This document shows, piece after piece, positions 17,419 through 26,272 of a stretch of DNA of 59,933 nt (its first letter is position 1; every line of letters begins with the position of its first letter). The DNA is taken from assembly GCA_913056185.1 (NCBI GenBank), contig CAJXLV010000019.1, positions 1 through 59,933 of the forward strand, read 5' to 3'. The position numbers were made by a program, and so were the translations under genes. The notes beneath the pieces were generated by a model that saw only the letters and a list, made by a program, of their open reading frames with translations, was not told where the DNA came from and searched no databases. Source of the DNA: an uncultured Bacteroidota bacterium. Its GTDB lineage: Bacteria; Bacteroidota; Rhodothermia; Rhodothermales; Salinibacteraceae.

Positions 17419-18909
17419 ATGTCCATATCGGCGTGGAGCCCTATCCTACTGATCGTCGCTCTCCTCGCGCCAAGCCCTCAGGGCTCCACCGCCTACGCGC
17501 AGAGGGCGGATATGACTTCAGCGCCGGTGCAGCGGGAGCGTCTGCACCTGCGTGCGGCGGACTGGCGTACCCAGGCCAAGGCACAGTCGGGGATTCAGGT
17601 CGACACGACGGTGCGCCTCCGAACGGGCGCGACGACGGGGCAGCTTACATCGGCGCCTCTCCCACTTCCGTTCCTGGCAAATGGCGTGGGGCTGCATTGG
17701 GACGCCACCCGCCCCCGCCATGCCGCCCTGGACGTCGACGTCCGCGTTCGTGCGGCCGGGGCGGACTGGAGCGCCTGGGTGTCTCCGGGGCATCGCACGC
17801 AGGTGCCCCCCTCCCGAGAAGGAGCCTCCCTCCCCACGGCCTACGCCGGGGATACGGCAGCTGGACTGGTGCTCACACCGCCCGATACTCGGTTCGTGCA
17901 GGTTCGCCTCACGTTGCGGGCCCCGGCGGAGGCGTCGCCCGTGCTCCGGCGGCTCTCGCTGTACGCGGTCAATTCCCAACAGCTGTCGGGAGCCGCCCCG
18001 CCCCCGCATCTTCCCCAGACCGGACAGACCCATAGCACCTCCGCGCCCTCGAAGCCGCCCCTCTCCACCCGCGAGGACTGGGGCGCCCGCCCGCCCCGAG
18101 CCGACTATCGCCATTCCCCCGCGTCGCACCTCGCCCTTCACCACACCGCCACCGCTGCCGCGGGAGCCGCCGACACCTGGCAGGACTGCGCGGCGGCCGT
18201 ACGCGCGATCCAGGACTATCACATGAACACCAACGGCTGGATCGACATCGGCTACAACTATCTCGTCTGCCAGACGGGCGCAATCTTCCAGGGCCGCGAG
18301 GATGACGACGATAGCCGCGACGTGGTGGGGGCACACGACGGGTACAACGACGGCAGCGTGGGCACCGCCGCGCTCGGATACTTCCACCCGCCGGACAATC
18401 AGCAGCCGTCCTCCGCGCTCATCGACAGCTATGTCCAGCTCTTCGGCTGGATTGCCGAGCGTCGCGGCATTGCCCCCGACGATACCAGCTTCTATCCCTC
18501 GTACGGCCCGCTCCGTACCGTGTACGGGCACCGCGACGTGAAGGCGACGGCCTGTCCAGGAGAGCATTTGTATCCCGAACGGGCGGCCATTGTGGATCGC
18601 CTCAACGCTCTCGTTTCAGACACGTCCGACCGCTCCGAGGCCCCAGCGGAAACGGTGCTAAGCCCGAGCTATCCGAATCCGGCGCAGTCATATGCCCGGT
18701 TCGACCTTCAGCTGTCCACGGGCGGCGTGGTAACTGCGACCGTTTACGACCTGTTGGGCCGACGCATCGTGCGACGGCGCTACGGCTACTACACGCCCGG
18801 CCGGCATACCGTCTCGCTACGAACGAACGGCTGGGCGGCGGGAACATATCTGTACGAGCTGGAGGTCGAGGAGACGATCCACACCGGTACGCTCCGTGTG
18901 GTGCAGTAG
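17419..18909 (+). CDS. Secreted PGRP/amidase_2 N-acetylmuramoyl-L-alanine amidase with type 9 sorting domain
   Basis: A 496-residue exported peptidoglycan amidase. It has a signal peptide (hydrophobic to AYAQ, about residue 28). An N-terminal beta region follows to about 185, then a Pro/Ser linker. The PGRP/amidase_2 domain begins STREDWGARPPRADY. Zinc ligands are His in LALHHTAT, His in VYGHRDVKA and Cys in TACPGEHLYP. The last about 80 residues, from LSPSYPNPAQSYARFDL to the terminal RVVQ, match the type A C-terminal sorting domain of the Por/type IX secretion system (SYPNP start, VYDLLGRRI core). The enzyme is therefore likely passed over the outer membrane and fixed to or released from the surface. 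It could attack other cells' walls or remodel its own. Confidence 0.9.
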   Translation: MSISAWSPILLIVALLAPSPQGSTAYAQRADMTSAPVQRERLHLRAADWRTQAKAQSGIQVDTTVRLRTGATTGQLTSAPLPLPFLANGVGLHWDATRPRHAALDVDVRVRAAGADWSAWVSPGHRTQVPPSREGASLPTAYAGDTAAGLVLTPPDTRFVQVRLTLRAPAEASPVLRRLSLYAVNSQQLSGAAPPPHLPQTGQTHSTSAPSKPPLSTREDWGARPPRADYRHSPASHLALHHTATAAAGAADTWQDCAAAVRAIQDYHMNTNGWIDIGYNYLVCQTGAIFQGREDDDDSRDVVGAHDGYNDGSVGTAALGYFHPPDNQQPSSALIDSYVQLFGWIAERRGIAPDDTSFYPSYGPLRTVYGHRDVKATACPGEHLYPERAAIVDRLNALVSDTSDRSEAPAETVLSPSYPNPAQSYARFDLQLSTGGVVTATVYDLLGRRIVRRRYGYYTPGRHTVSLRTNGWAAGTYLYELEVEETIHTGTLRVVQ

Positions 18910-19161
18910 GTGGCGGCAAGGGCCCTGGTCGGAGACGCCTCCCCCTCCCACTGGTGGACTCGGGGGCGAGGGACCGCGGAGGGGGAGAATGCTGAGGAGC
19001 CTGGCCTTCGGGGCGGGCGAGGCACGGAAGGGCCGCCGCTGCAGATGCCGGAGGCGTTCGGGACGGGGTTCAGGGACGTTTTCGGAACCCGGGGCCGCCG
19101 AACGCAACGGGCAATGGAGCGTTGTCTCTTTCGCATGCCTCCCCCACGTCCTGTCGTGCTC

Positions 19162-20415
19162 ATGAACTCCCCCGACGTGCTCGTCATTGGCGCCGGCCTG
19201 GCCGGGCTCACCTGCGCCCGCCGCCTCCACGAACGCAATCTCGACGTGCAGGTCCTGGAGGCCAGCGACCGTGTGGGGGGCCGCGTGCGGACCGACACGG
19301 TCGACGGCTTTCGGCTCGACCGCGGCTTTCAGGTGCTGCTCACCGCCTACCCCGAGACGCAGCGCGAACTCGACTACGACGCGCTCGACCTACACCCCTT
19401 CCACGACGGGGCGCTCGTGCGCTACAACGGCCGCTTTCACCGCATCGCCGATCCGCGCCGCCACCCGCTCGACGCCCCCCGCACCCTCGTCGCCCCCATC
19501 GGCTCCCTGGCCGACAAGCTGCGCATCCTGCGCCTCCGCCGCACCCTGGCCCGCAACAGCCTCCCGCAGGTGATGGAGCGCCCGGAGCACACCACCCTCG
19601 AGGCACTGCGGACGCGGTGGGGCTTCTCGTCGGCCATGATCGACCGCTTTTTCCGCCCGTTCCTCGGCGGCATCTTTTTCGACCGCACCCTGGAGGCGTC
19701 GAGCCGCATGTTCGAGTTTGTGTTCAAGATGTTCGCGGAGGGGCGGACGGTGCTCCCGGCGGGGGGCATCGACCAGATGCCGCGGCAAATGCGGCAGCAC
19801 TTGCCCGGCAAGGCCGTGCGGCTGAACGCGCCGGTCGAGGCCGTGGAGGCGCAGTCCGTGACGCTGCACGATGGGGAGACGCTGCAAGCGCCGCACGTTG
19901 TGGTGGCGACGGAGGCGCCGGAGACGAATCGGCTCGTGGGCGACGTGACCCCGACGGAGGGCCGCTCTACGGTCTGCCTCTACTACGACGCGCCCCGTTC
20001 GCCCCTCGACGATCCGCTGCTCGTCCTCAACGGCGACGGCGTCGGCCCTATCAACAACGTGGCCGTACCGTCCGACGTGGCGCCCGGCTACGCCCCCAAG
20101 GACCGCGCCCTGGTCTCCGTGGTGGTCGTGGGACCGCCGCCCGATCCGCAGGACACGCTCGAGCGAGAGGTGCGGGCGCAATTGATTGACTGGTTTGGGC
20201 TGCAGGCGGGCGGATGGACGCACCTCCAGACCCAACACATCCCCTACGCCCTTCCCGAGCAGGCCCCGCCCTTCCTGTCGCCGCCCGAGAAAGCGGTGCG
20301 CCGCCGCCCCGGCCTCTACGTCTGCGGCGACCACCGCCGCACCGCGTCGCTCAACGGGGCCATCGCCGCGGGCCGCGCCGCCGCCGATGCCGTCTGGGCC
20401 GATCACACGGCGTAA
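19162..20415 (+). CDS. FAD-dependent amine oxidase/protoporphyrinogen-oxidase-like oxidoreductase
   Basis: A 417-residue flavoprotein. The ADP-binding motif [17 protein letters not shown] is at the N-terminus, followed by [15 protein letters not shown], the hallmark of the amine oxidase/phytoene desaturase superfamily. The C-terminus has [20 protein letters not shown], the second FAD contact. The start at 19162 places the dinucleotide motif at residue 7; the preceding 250 bp show only Gly/Arg-rich chance coding. The substrate is not evident: a carotenoid or amine is possible. It stands 111 bp before a small membrane protein on the same strand. Confidence 0.88.
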   Translation: MNSPDVLVIGAGLAGLTCARRLHERNLDVQVLEASDRVGGRVRTDTVDGFRLDRGFQVLLTAYPETQRELDYDALDLHPFHDGALVRYNGRFHRIADPRRHPLDAPRTLVAPIGSLADKLRILRLRRTLARNSLPQVMERPEHTTLEALRTRWGFSSAMIDRFFRPFLGGIFFDRTLEASSRMFEFVFKMFAEGRTVLPAGGIDQMPRQMRQHLPGKAVRLNAPVEAVEAQSVTLHDGETLQAPHVVVATEAPETNRLVGDVTPTEGRSTVCLYYDAPRSPLDDPLLVLNGDGVGPINNVAVPSDVAPGYAPKDRALVSVVVVGPPPDPQDTLEREVRAQLIDWFGLQAGGWTHLQTQHIPYALPEQAPPFLSPPEKAVRRRPGLYVCGDHRRTASLNGAIAAGRAAADAVWADHTA

Positions 20416-20526
20416 TGCGCTCAACCCACATCTGCTGAGGGTAGGCGCTGATCGCACCCGTCGTCCCCGCAGATCCCCTTTCAACCGCGCAAGCGCTCAG
20501 GGTTGAACTTTCCAACGTGCAACGCC

Positions 20527-20958
20527 ATGCTCCTTCTCGTCCACGCCGCCGTCACCCTGCTGATGCTCGGCGTGATCCTCGTCGTGCAACTCGTGCACTA
20601 CCCGCTTTTCCAGTACGTGCGGGCGGCCAACTACGAGGCGTTCCAGGCCGCGCACATGCGGCGGATCACCTGGATCGTGGCCCCCGCGATGTCCATCGAA
20701 CTGGGAACGGCGGGCTGGATCGCCTGGGCCCTGCCCCTGAGCGTGCCCGCCTGGATGGCCTGGACGGGCCTCGGCCTCGTGGCGTTCATCTGGGGGACGA
20801 CGGCGCTGGTACAGGTGCCGCTCCATGCGCGCCTCACCAAGGGCTTCGACGCCGCAGCGCACCGCCGCCTCGTCGCCACCAACTGGCTTCGGACGGGGGC
20901 CTGGGCGCTGCGGGCCGGGCTCGCACTGTGGATGCTGGGGCTGAGCCTCGCTCCGTAG
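20527..20958 (+). CDS. Small four-helix membrane protein, unknown function
   Basis: A 143-residue inner-membrane protein with hydrophobic segments at about residues 3-24, 52-70, 73-96 and 122-142. YPLFQYV, NYEAFQAAHMRRITWIVAP and WLRTGAWALRAGLALW are the most distinctive parts. I recognise no named family. The start at 20527 puts the first membrane helix at the N-terminus. It follows the flavin oxidoreductase on the same strand and may be co-transcribed. Confidence 0.75.
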   Translation: MLLLVHAAVTLLMLGVILVVQLVHYPLFQYVRAANYEAFQAAHMRRITWIVAPAMSIELGTAGWIAWALPLSVPAWMAWTGLGLVAFIWGTTALVQVPLHARLTKGFDAAAHRRLVATNWLRTGAWALRAGLALWMLGLSLAP

Positions 20959-21123
20959 GCTCCATTTCCACCCCAGCCCCGAATGGGAAGGGTCCCGAAC
21001 TGCAACGACCTCGGCACAGGTCGGCACCTCTTCGTTGTACAGCAGTACTGGTGAAATGAAAAAACACATCACAAGGCTCGTCGGCCTATTCCCAGTCCTT
21101 CGTTTCCACAACTCTCCCACGCC

Positions 21124-21408
21124 ATGAAAGCCGTCTGGAACGACCACGTCCTGGCCGAAAGCGACGACACGGTCGTCGTGGAAGGCAACCACTACTTTCC
21201 GCCCGCATCGCTAAATACGGACTTTCTTGAGACGAGCGACCACCGCACCACCTGTCCGTGGAAGGGCAAGGCCCACTACTACGACCTCGTGGAAAATGGA
21301 GCGCGCGCGGAGAATGCTGCGTGGTACTACCCGGACCCGTCCGACGAAGCGTCCGAGATTGAGGACCACGTCGCCTTTTACACCAGCCAGGTGGACGTAA
21401 CCGAATAG
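21124..21408 (+). CDS. DUF427 domain protein
   Basis: A 94-residue protein that is almost entirely one DUF427 domain: VWNDHVLAESDDTVVVEGNH, then YFPPASLN, TTCPWKGKAHYYDL and AAWYYPDPSDEA, ending with VAFYTSQVDV. The conserved CPWKG and YYPDP are present. Biochemical function is not established for the family. Its stop is five bases before the GTG of the ferredoxin gene, so the two are probably one operon, suggesting a redox context. Confidence 0.9.
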   Translation: MKAVWNDHVLAESDDTVVVEGNHYFPPASLNTDFLETSDHRTTCPWKGKAHYYDLVENGARAENAAWYYPDPSDEASEIEDHVAFYTSQVDVTE

Positions 21409-21412
21409 GCCC

Positions 21413-21787
21413 GTGGCCCAGCATGCCTCCGATGCAGACCCGACGCCGGGCCCGCACCGCGTGCGTGTCCACGACGGCACGACGTGGCGCCAGTTGACGC
21501 TGCCCGACGGGAGCAATCTCCGCCGGGCCCTGCTGCGGCACGACCTTTCGCCCTACACGCGGTGGACGCAAACCCTGAACTGCGGCGGGCGCGGCCTATG
21601 TGCCACCTGTGGGGTGCGGCTGGGAGCAAAGGCGCCGCCGCCCGCGCACTGGCACGATCGCCTGGCCGCCCAGTACGGCTACCCGCGTCTGTCCTGCCAA
21701 ATCACCGTGGACCGCCCCTTCACGGTGTCCCTGCTCCCGGACAAGCGCATCTGGGGCAGCCGCGCCATCGGCGCGCGACGTTCCTGA
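21413..21787 (+). CDS. 2Fe-2S ferredoxin
   Basis: A 124-residue plant-type [2Fe-2S] electron carrier. Three cysteines lie in LNCGGRGLCATCGVR and the fourth in RLSCQITVDRPF, matching the C-x5-C-x2-C...C binding pattern. The N-terminal strand VRVHDGTTWRQLTLPDGSNL is typical. The start is a GTG at 21413, four bases after the DUF427 stop, which implies translational coupling. The partner reductase is not in the window. Confidence 0.9.
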   Translation: MAQHASDADPTPGPHRVRVHDGTTWRQLTLPDGSNLRRALLRHDLSPYTRWTQTLNCGGRGLCATCGVRLGAKAPPPAHWHDRLAAQYGYPRLSCQITVDRPFTVSLLPDKRIWGSRAIGARRS

Positions 21788-21825
21788 TCCGTGCCCGTAG
21801 TGACCTCTCCCTTCTCCCCCGACAC

Positions 21826-22326
21826 ATGCCCGACGTAGCACCCCCGGCCGACAAGGCCAACGCCTACACCGATGTCCGCCGCCGCATCGACGCCCTTCTG
21901 GAGGGCCCGACCGACTGGATTTCGGCGATGGCGACGGTGGCCTGTGAGCTCCATCATGCGTTCGATCATTTCGACTGGACCGGCTTTTACCGGAACATCG
22001 GCGACCGGGAGTTGCTCGTGGGACCGTACCAGGGCCCACACGGCTGCCTCCACATCGACTTCGACCGCGGCGTGTGCGGGGCAGCGGCGCGCACCCAAAA
22101 GACGCAGCTCTGGCCGGACGTGTCGGAGGCGCCCGACCACATCGCCTGCCAGTCGTCCACCCAGTCGGAGGTCGTCGTCCCGGTCCTTACTCCCAGCGAC
22201 GAGTTGCTGGCCGTCCTCGACGTCGACTCCGACACGCTCGGGGCCTTCGACGAGACCGACCGCGAGCCCCTGGAGGCGCTGTGCCGGACCCTGGGGGAGC
22301 GGTTTGGCGATACAGAGCTGCGGTAG
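21826..22326 (+). CDS. msrC: Free methionine-(R)-sulfoxide reductase (GAF domain)
   Basis: A 166-residue single GAF-domain protein of the fRMsr family, which reduces free Met-R-sulfoxide. WTGFYRNIGDRELLVGPYQG, FDRGVCGAAARTQ and DHIACQSSTQSEVVVPV match the family, with the Cys of GVCGAA and IAC in the places of the catalytic and resolving residues. LAVLDVDSDTLGAFDETD closes the domain. The start at 21826 lies 39 bp after the ferredoxin stop. DUF427, ferredoxin and this enzyme together look like a small oxidative-stress operon. Confidence 0.9.
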   Translation: MPDVAPPADKANAYTDVRRRIDALLEGPTDWISAMATVACELHHAFDHFDWTGFYRNIGDRELLVGPYQGPHGCLHIDFDRGVCGAAARTQKTQLWPDVSEAPDHIACQSSTQSEVVVPVLTPSDELLAVLDVDSDTLGAFDETDREPLEALCRTLGERFGDTELR

Positions 22327-22330
22327 CGAC

Positions 22331-22390
22331 GCGTGAAGAGTGACGCGTGAGTCGGTAAGCGAGCCCGTCCTCACGTTTCACGCCTCACGC
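22331..22390. repeat. Imperfect 21-bp inverted repeat in intergenic space
   Basis: GCGTGAAGAGTGACGCGTGAG (22331-22351) pairs imperfectly with 22370-22390, about 16 of 21 positions, across an 18-base loop. It follows the msrC stop and precedes the permease gene. It may be a terminator without a T run, or a dispersed palindrome. Confidence 0.45.
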
Positions 22391-22440
22391 CCGCCTCCTC
22401 CCCTGCTCCGAGCCTCTTTCTGATCTCTTCCGGATTCTAC

Positions 22441-24987
22441 ATGAGCGAACACGTCCCGTGGATTCTGAAAATGGCCTGGCGCGACAGCCGTGGCAGCCGC
22501 GCGCGCCTGGCGCTTTATCTATCGGCCATGGTCCTTGGGGTCGCGGCGCTGGTGGCCATCCGCGGCTTCGGCGACAACCTCACACGCACGGTCAGCCAGG
22601 AGGCCAAAACGCTCCTGGGGGCCGACCTGAAGCTGGAGGGCGAGTCGCCCTTTTCGGACTCTACGGAGGCCCTTGTCGATTCCATCGGCGGCGAGCAGTC
22701 GCGGCGCGTCTCGTTTGCGTCGATGGCCTACTTCCCTGCCACCGGCGGCACGCGGCTCTCCGCCGTGCGGGCCGTGGAGGGCGGCTTTCCGTACTACGGC
22801 ACGCTCGAAACCACACCCGACCGCGCGTCGGCCGTGTACCAGGAACAGGGCGGCGCGCTGGTGGACGGGACACTGCTGCGCCAGTTTGGGGTCTCCGTGG
22901 GCGACTCGGTGCAGATTGGGGCGGTGAGCTATCCCATCGTTGGGGAGCTGGAACAGGCGCCGGGCGGGTCGAGCTTCACGTCCGCCGCCAGCCCGCGCAT
23001 CTACGTGCCCCGGGCGGGGCTCGATACCACCCTCTTTGGCCGCGGCAGCCGCGTGGAGTACGAGGTGTTCTTCCAGTTTGAGGCGGGGCGCGACCTCAAC
23101 GCCCTCATCGCCACGATCAACCCGCACCTGGAGCGGCGGGACCTGGACATCGACACGGTGGAGGAGGAGGCCGCGGACTGGGAGGACGGGCTGACGGACC
23201 TGTCGCGCTTTCTGGGGCTGGCCGGGTTCGTGGCGTTGCTGCTGGGCAGCCTGGGCGTGGCGAGTGCGGTGCACGTGTACGTTCAGCGCCGCCTCACCTC
23301 CATTGCCGTGCTGCGGTGCCTGGGGGCACAGGCAGGGCGCACGTTTCGCATCTACCTGGCGCAGGCAGGGGTGCTGGGAATCATCGGCGCGGGCCTCGGG
23401 AGCGCCCTTGGGGTGGGGCTGCAGGCGTTCGTGCCACGCCTCCTTCAGGACTTTCTGCCGTTCGAGGTGTCGTTTGCGCTCTCGTGGACGGCCGTGGGGC
23501 TGGGGATGGCGGTGGGGGTGGGGGTGACGCTCCTGTTCGCGCTCTGGCCACTGCTGGAGGTGCGCGGCGTCTCGCCCCTGCAGGCGCTCCGCACCGAGGT
23601 GGAGCCGTCAACGGGCGGCTGGCGCGACCCGGCGCGGTGGGCCGTGGCTGCCGCCGTGGCCGCGGCGGTGACGGGCGTGGCGCTGCTGCAGGCGCCCACC
23701 TGGGAGATTGGCCTCGGCTACGCGGCGGGCGTGGGCACCGTCTTTGGGGTGCTGGCGCTCGTGGCCCGGGGCATCGTGGCGGGCGTGCGCCGCTTCTTTC
23801 CCACCTCCTGGTCCTACCCCTGGCGGCAGGGCCTGGCCAATCTGTACCGGCCCCACAACCAGACGACCGTGCTGCTCCTGACGCTCGGCCTGGGCGTCTT
23901 CCTCATCACCACGCTCGTCCTTGTGGAGCGGACGCTGCTGGAGCAAATCCAGGTGGCCGGGGGCGAGGGACGGCCCAACCTGGTGCTGTTCGACATCCAA
24001 AACCCGCAGGTGGAGGGCGTGACCAAGGCGGTGAAAGACGCCGGCGCCCCGGTGCTCTCCCGCGAGCCGATCGTGACCACCCGCCTGCAGGCGGTGCAGG
24101 GGCGCAGCCTGGAGGCACTCCGGCGCGACTCGACGGTGGACGTAACCTGGGCGTACGAGCGCGATTACCGCGTCACCTACCGCGACCACCTCAGCGAGAG
24201 CGAGACGCTCGTGGCGGGGGAGTTCGTGGGGTCGGTGGCGGGCAATCCGTTTCAGACGGGCGCGGCGGTGCCCATCTCCATGGAGCGCGAGATGGCCCAC
24301 GAGGAGCTGAACGTGGGCGTGGGGGACACCCTCACCTTCGACGTGCAGGGGCGCCCCCTCAAGACCTACATCTCCAGCCTGCGCACGGTCGACTGGCAGC
24401 GCATGGGCACCAACTACTTTGTGGTCTTCCCGGAAGGCGTACTGGAGCGCGCCCCGCAAACCCACGTGCTGCTGAGCCGCGCCTCCGACGAAGACATGTC
24501 CGCCGCTGTGCAACGGTCGGTGGTGCAACAATACCCCAACGTGTCGGCCATCGACCTTTCGCTCATTCTCTCTACCTTCCAGGACCTGTTCGGGCGCCTG
24601 TCGTACGTCATCCGGTTTATGGCGCTCTTCAGCGTGTTCACGGGCCTCATTGTGCTGGCGGGCGCGGTGGTGGTGAGCCGCTACCAGCGGGCGGAGGAGA
24701 GCGTGCTGCTGAAAACCCTCGGGGCCTCGCGCGACACGGTGCAGAAGATCATGACGGTGGAGTACCTGTTTCTCGGCACCTTCGCGGCGGCGACGGGCCT
24801 CCTGCTGGCCCTCGCGGCGGCCTGGAGCCTCTCGTACTTTGTGTTCAACGGACCCTTTGTGGGCGCGCCGCTGGTGCTGCTAAGCGCCTTCGGGGCCGCC
24901 GTGGTCGTAACCATCGGCATCGGGCTCTGGAACAGCCGCGGCCTCTACGACCGCCCGCCGATGGACGTGCTCCGCGCCGAGGCGTAG
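22441..24987 (+). CDS. FtsX/MacB-type ABC transporter permease (YbbP-like)
   Basis: An 848-residue inner-membrane permease with the duplicated FtsX architecture. The first helix is near residues 20-40 (LALYLSAMVLGVAALVA), followed by a large periplasmic domain with MacB-PCD features (SFTSAASPRIYVPRAGL). Helices around 258-390 contain SVAVLRCLGA-like text (TSIAVLRCLGAQAGR). A second periplasmic domain precedes three C-terminal helices with VLLKTLGASRDTVQ. This matches YbbP-type permeases, which extract lipids or lipoproteins with an ATPase partner. No ATP-binding subunit is next to it here, so the cognate ATPase must be encoded elsewhere. Confidence 0.9.
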   Translation: MSEHVPWILKMAWRDSRGSRARLALYLSAMVLGVAALVAIRGFGDNLTRTVSQEAKTLLGADLKLEGESPFSDSTEALVDSIGGEQSRRVSFASMAYFPATGGTRLSAVRAVEGGFPYYGTLETTPDRASAVYQEQGGALVDGTLLRQFGVSVGDSVQIGAVSYPIVGELEQAPGGSSFTSAASPRIYVPRAGLDTTLFGRGSRVEYEVFFQFEAGRDLNALIATINPHLERRDLDIDTVEEEAADWEDGLTDLSRFLGLAGFVALLLGSLGVASAVHVYVQRRLTSIAVLRCLGAQAGRTFRIYLAQAGVLGIIGAGLGSALGVGLQAFVPRLLQDFLPFEVSFALSWTAVGLGMAVGVGVTLLFALWPLLEVRGVSPLQALRTEVEPSTGGWRDPARWAVAAAVAAAVTGVALLQAPTWEIGLGYAAGVGTVFGVLALVARGIVAGVRRFFPTSWSYPWRQGLANLYRPHNQTTVLLLTLGLGVFLITTLVLVERTLLEQIQVAGGEGRPNLVLFDIQNPQVEGVTKAVKDAGAPVLSREPIVTTRLQAVQGRSLEALRRDSTVDVTWAYERDYRVTYRDHLSESETLVAGEFVGSVAGNPFQTGAAVPISMEREMAHEELNVGVGDTLTFDVQGRPLKTYISSLRTVDWQRMGTNYFVVFPEGVLERAPQTHVLLSRASDEDMSAAVQRSVVQQYPNVSAIDLSLILSTFQDLFGRLSYVIRFMALFSVFTGLIVLAGAVVVSRYQRAEESVLLKTLGASRDTVQKIMTVEYLFLGTFAAATGLLLALAAAWSLSYFVFNGPFVGAPLVLLSAFGAAVVVTIGIGLWNSRGLYDRPPMDVLRAEA

Positions 24988-25049
24988 CGCCCCGGTCCGC
25001 CGCCCCGTTGTTTTTCGCACCTGTCCGCCTCGCACCTGTCCGCCGCGCC

Positions 25050-25238
25050 ATGAACGTCCGCGAGCACACCTTCACGTGCCCGCACTGCTGGGAAACGACC
25101 GCCGTCCTGGTGGACCCGTCGGTGCCGGGGACGCAGACCTACATTGAAGACTGTGGCGTGTGCTGCCGCCCCCTTCGCGTCCGCGTGGTCACCCAGGGCA
25201 GCCGCGTCGTGTCGTTTGACGTGCAGCCTGCGCAGTAG
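25050..25238 (+). CDS. CPxCG-type cysteine-rich small protein
   Basis: A 62-residue protein with two CxxC knuckles: FTCPHCWETTAVLVD and EDCGVCCRPLRVRV, a likely zinc site. This is the short 'CPXCG motif-containing cysteine-rich protein' family of unknown function. The ATG at 25050 puts the first knuckle near residue 10. It begins 62 bp after the permease stop on the same strand and precedes yggS. Confidence 0.88.
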   Translation: MNVREHTFTCPHCWETTAVLVDPSVPGTQTYIEDCGVCCRPLRVRVVTQGSRVVSFDVQPAQ

Positions 25239-25329
25239 GGCGCCGCGGGCGGGATCATCCGCGTCGCAGAACGGATATCATCAGCGTCTTTGCTCGCGCT
25301 TCCTTCGCACCTACCGCCCCCGCCCCCGC

Positions 25330-26088
25330 ATGAACAAGATCCCGGACGCCACACCGGAAATTGTCGAGCAGATTCGCCCCGAGGTCGTCGCCCAACGGGT
25401 CGAATCGGTTCGCGCACGCATCGCTCAGGCCTGTGAGCGCGCCGGGCGCTCGCCCGACGACCTCACGCTCGTGGCCATCTCCAAGACGTTCCCCATGCAG
25501 GCCATTGCGTCGGGCACGGCCGCGGGGCTGGCCCATTTCGGCGAAAACCGGGCCCGGCAGCTGCGCGACAAGGCGAAGGCGCGGCCCGGGGCCTTCGAGG
25601 GCGGCGACGTGACGTGGCACATGGTGGGGCACCTGCAGCGCAACAAGGCCAAGTACGTGGCCCGCCACGCCGACTGGTTTGATGCGCTCGACAGCCCGCG
25701 GCTCGCCAACGAGCTCAACAAGCGCGCCGCCAAAAACGACCGCGTGATGCCGTGCCTCGTGCAGGTGAACATCACGGGCCAGGACCAAAAGTACGGCCTT
25801 GCCCCCGAAGCGGTGCACGACTACCTCGACCACTGCGCGCAGTACGACCACTTGGCCATCAAGGGACTGATGGCCCTCGCCTCGTTTGTGGACGACCCCG
25901 AGGAGGTGCGGGGCGAGTTTCGGGAGATGCGGACGCTGTTTGAGACCTACGACGCGACCAACAATCCGCAGGTGACGATGGAGGAGCTCTCCATCGGGAT
26001 GAGCAACGACTTTGAGGTGGCCATCGAGGAGGGCAGCACCATGGTGCGGCTCGGCACGTCCATCTTCGGGCCGCGCGACTACGACTGA
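25330..26088 (+). CDS. yggS: YggS family pyridoxal phosphate homeostasis protein
   Basis: A 252-residue single-domain fold-type III PLP-binding protein that buffers PLP and affects amino-acid homeostasis; it has no known enzyme activity. The PLP Lys is Lys52 in VAISKTFPM. Other family marks are GENRARQLRDKA, WHMVGHLQRNKAKYV, LVQVNITGQDQKYGL and the phosphate-binding ending LSIGMSNDFEVAIEEGSTMV with RLGTSIFG. It ends at a normal stop. Single gene, start fixed by the ATG after a non-coding leader. Confidence 0.94.
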   Translation: MNKIPDATPEIVEQIRPEVVAQRVESVRARIAQACERAGRSPDDLTLVAISKTFPMQAIASGTAAGLAHFGENRARQLRDKAKARPGAFEGGDVTWHMVGHLQRNKAKYVARHADWFDALDSPRLANELNKRAAKNDRVMPCLVQVNITGQDQKYGLAPEAVHDYLDHCAQYDHLAIKGLMALASFVDDPEEVRGEFREMRTLFETYDATNNPQVTMEELSIGMSNDFEVAIEEGSTMVRLGTSIFGPRDYD

Positions 26089-26129
26089 CGAGAGGGCGCC
26101 TTCCCGCTGCCCGCCCGTCCCCCCGCCTC

Positions 26130-26272
26130 GCTACCAGTGCCCGGCGAGTTTCTGAAGGGAGTCCAGCACCTCGGCCGAGGCGCCATTTTACACAGTCCGT
26201 CCCAGGTCGGATAGTCCGTGTAGCCCGTGGCGTCGCCGTTGTAGAAGGTGGACGGGGCCAGGAGCGCGGCGT
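26130..26272 (-). pseudogene. Possible 3' remnant of an unknown gene
   Basis: Directly behind the dihydroorotase stop, the minus strand reads ALLAPSTFYNGDATGYTDYP and continues TWDGLCKMA in one frame. In the next frame it reads AEVLDSLQKLAGHW and stops. The composition looks like real protein and the frames join at a plausible frameshift. I do not recognise the family. Confidence 0.35.

Noticed and set aside
17518..18567. 349-codon minus frame opposite the amidase gene
   Set aside because: Mirrors codon structure of the real gene, no recognisable domain or start.
23316..25049. Long plus frame of 640 codons overlapping the permease
   Set aside because: Only its last 62 codons (from 25050) are a real gene; the rest is a frame-shifted shadow with Gly/Arg/Pro bias.
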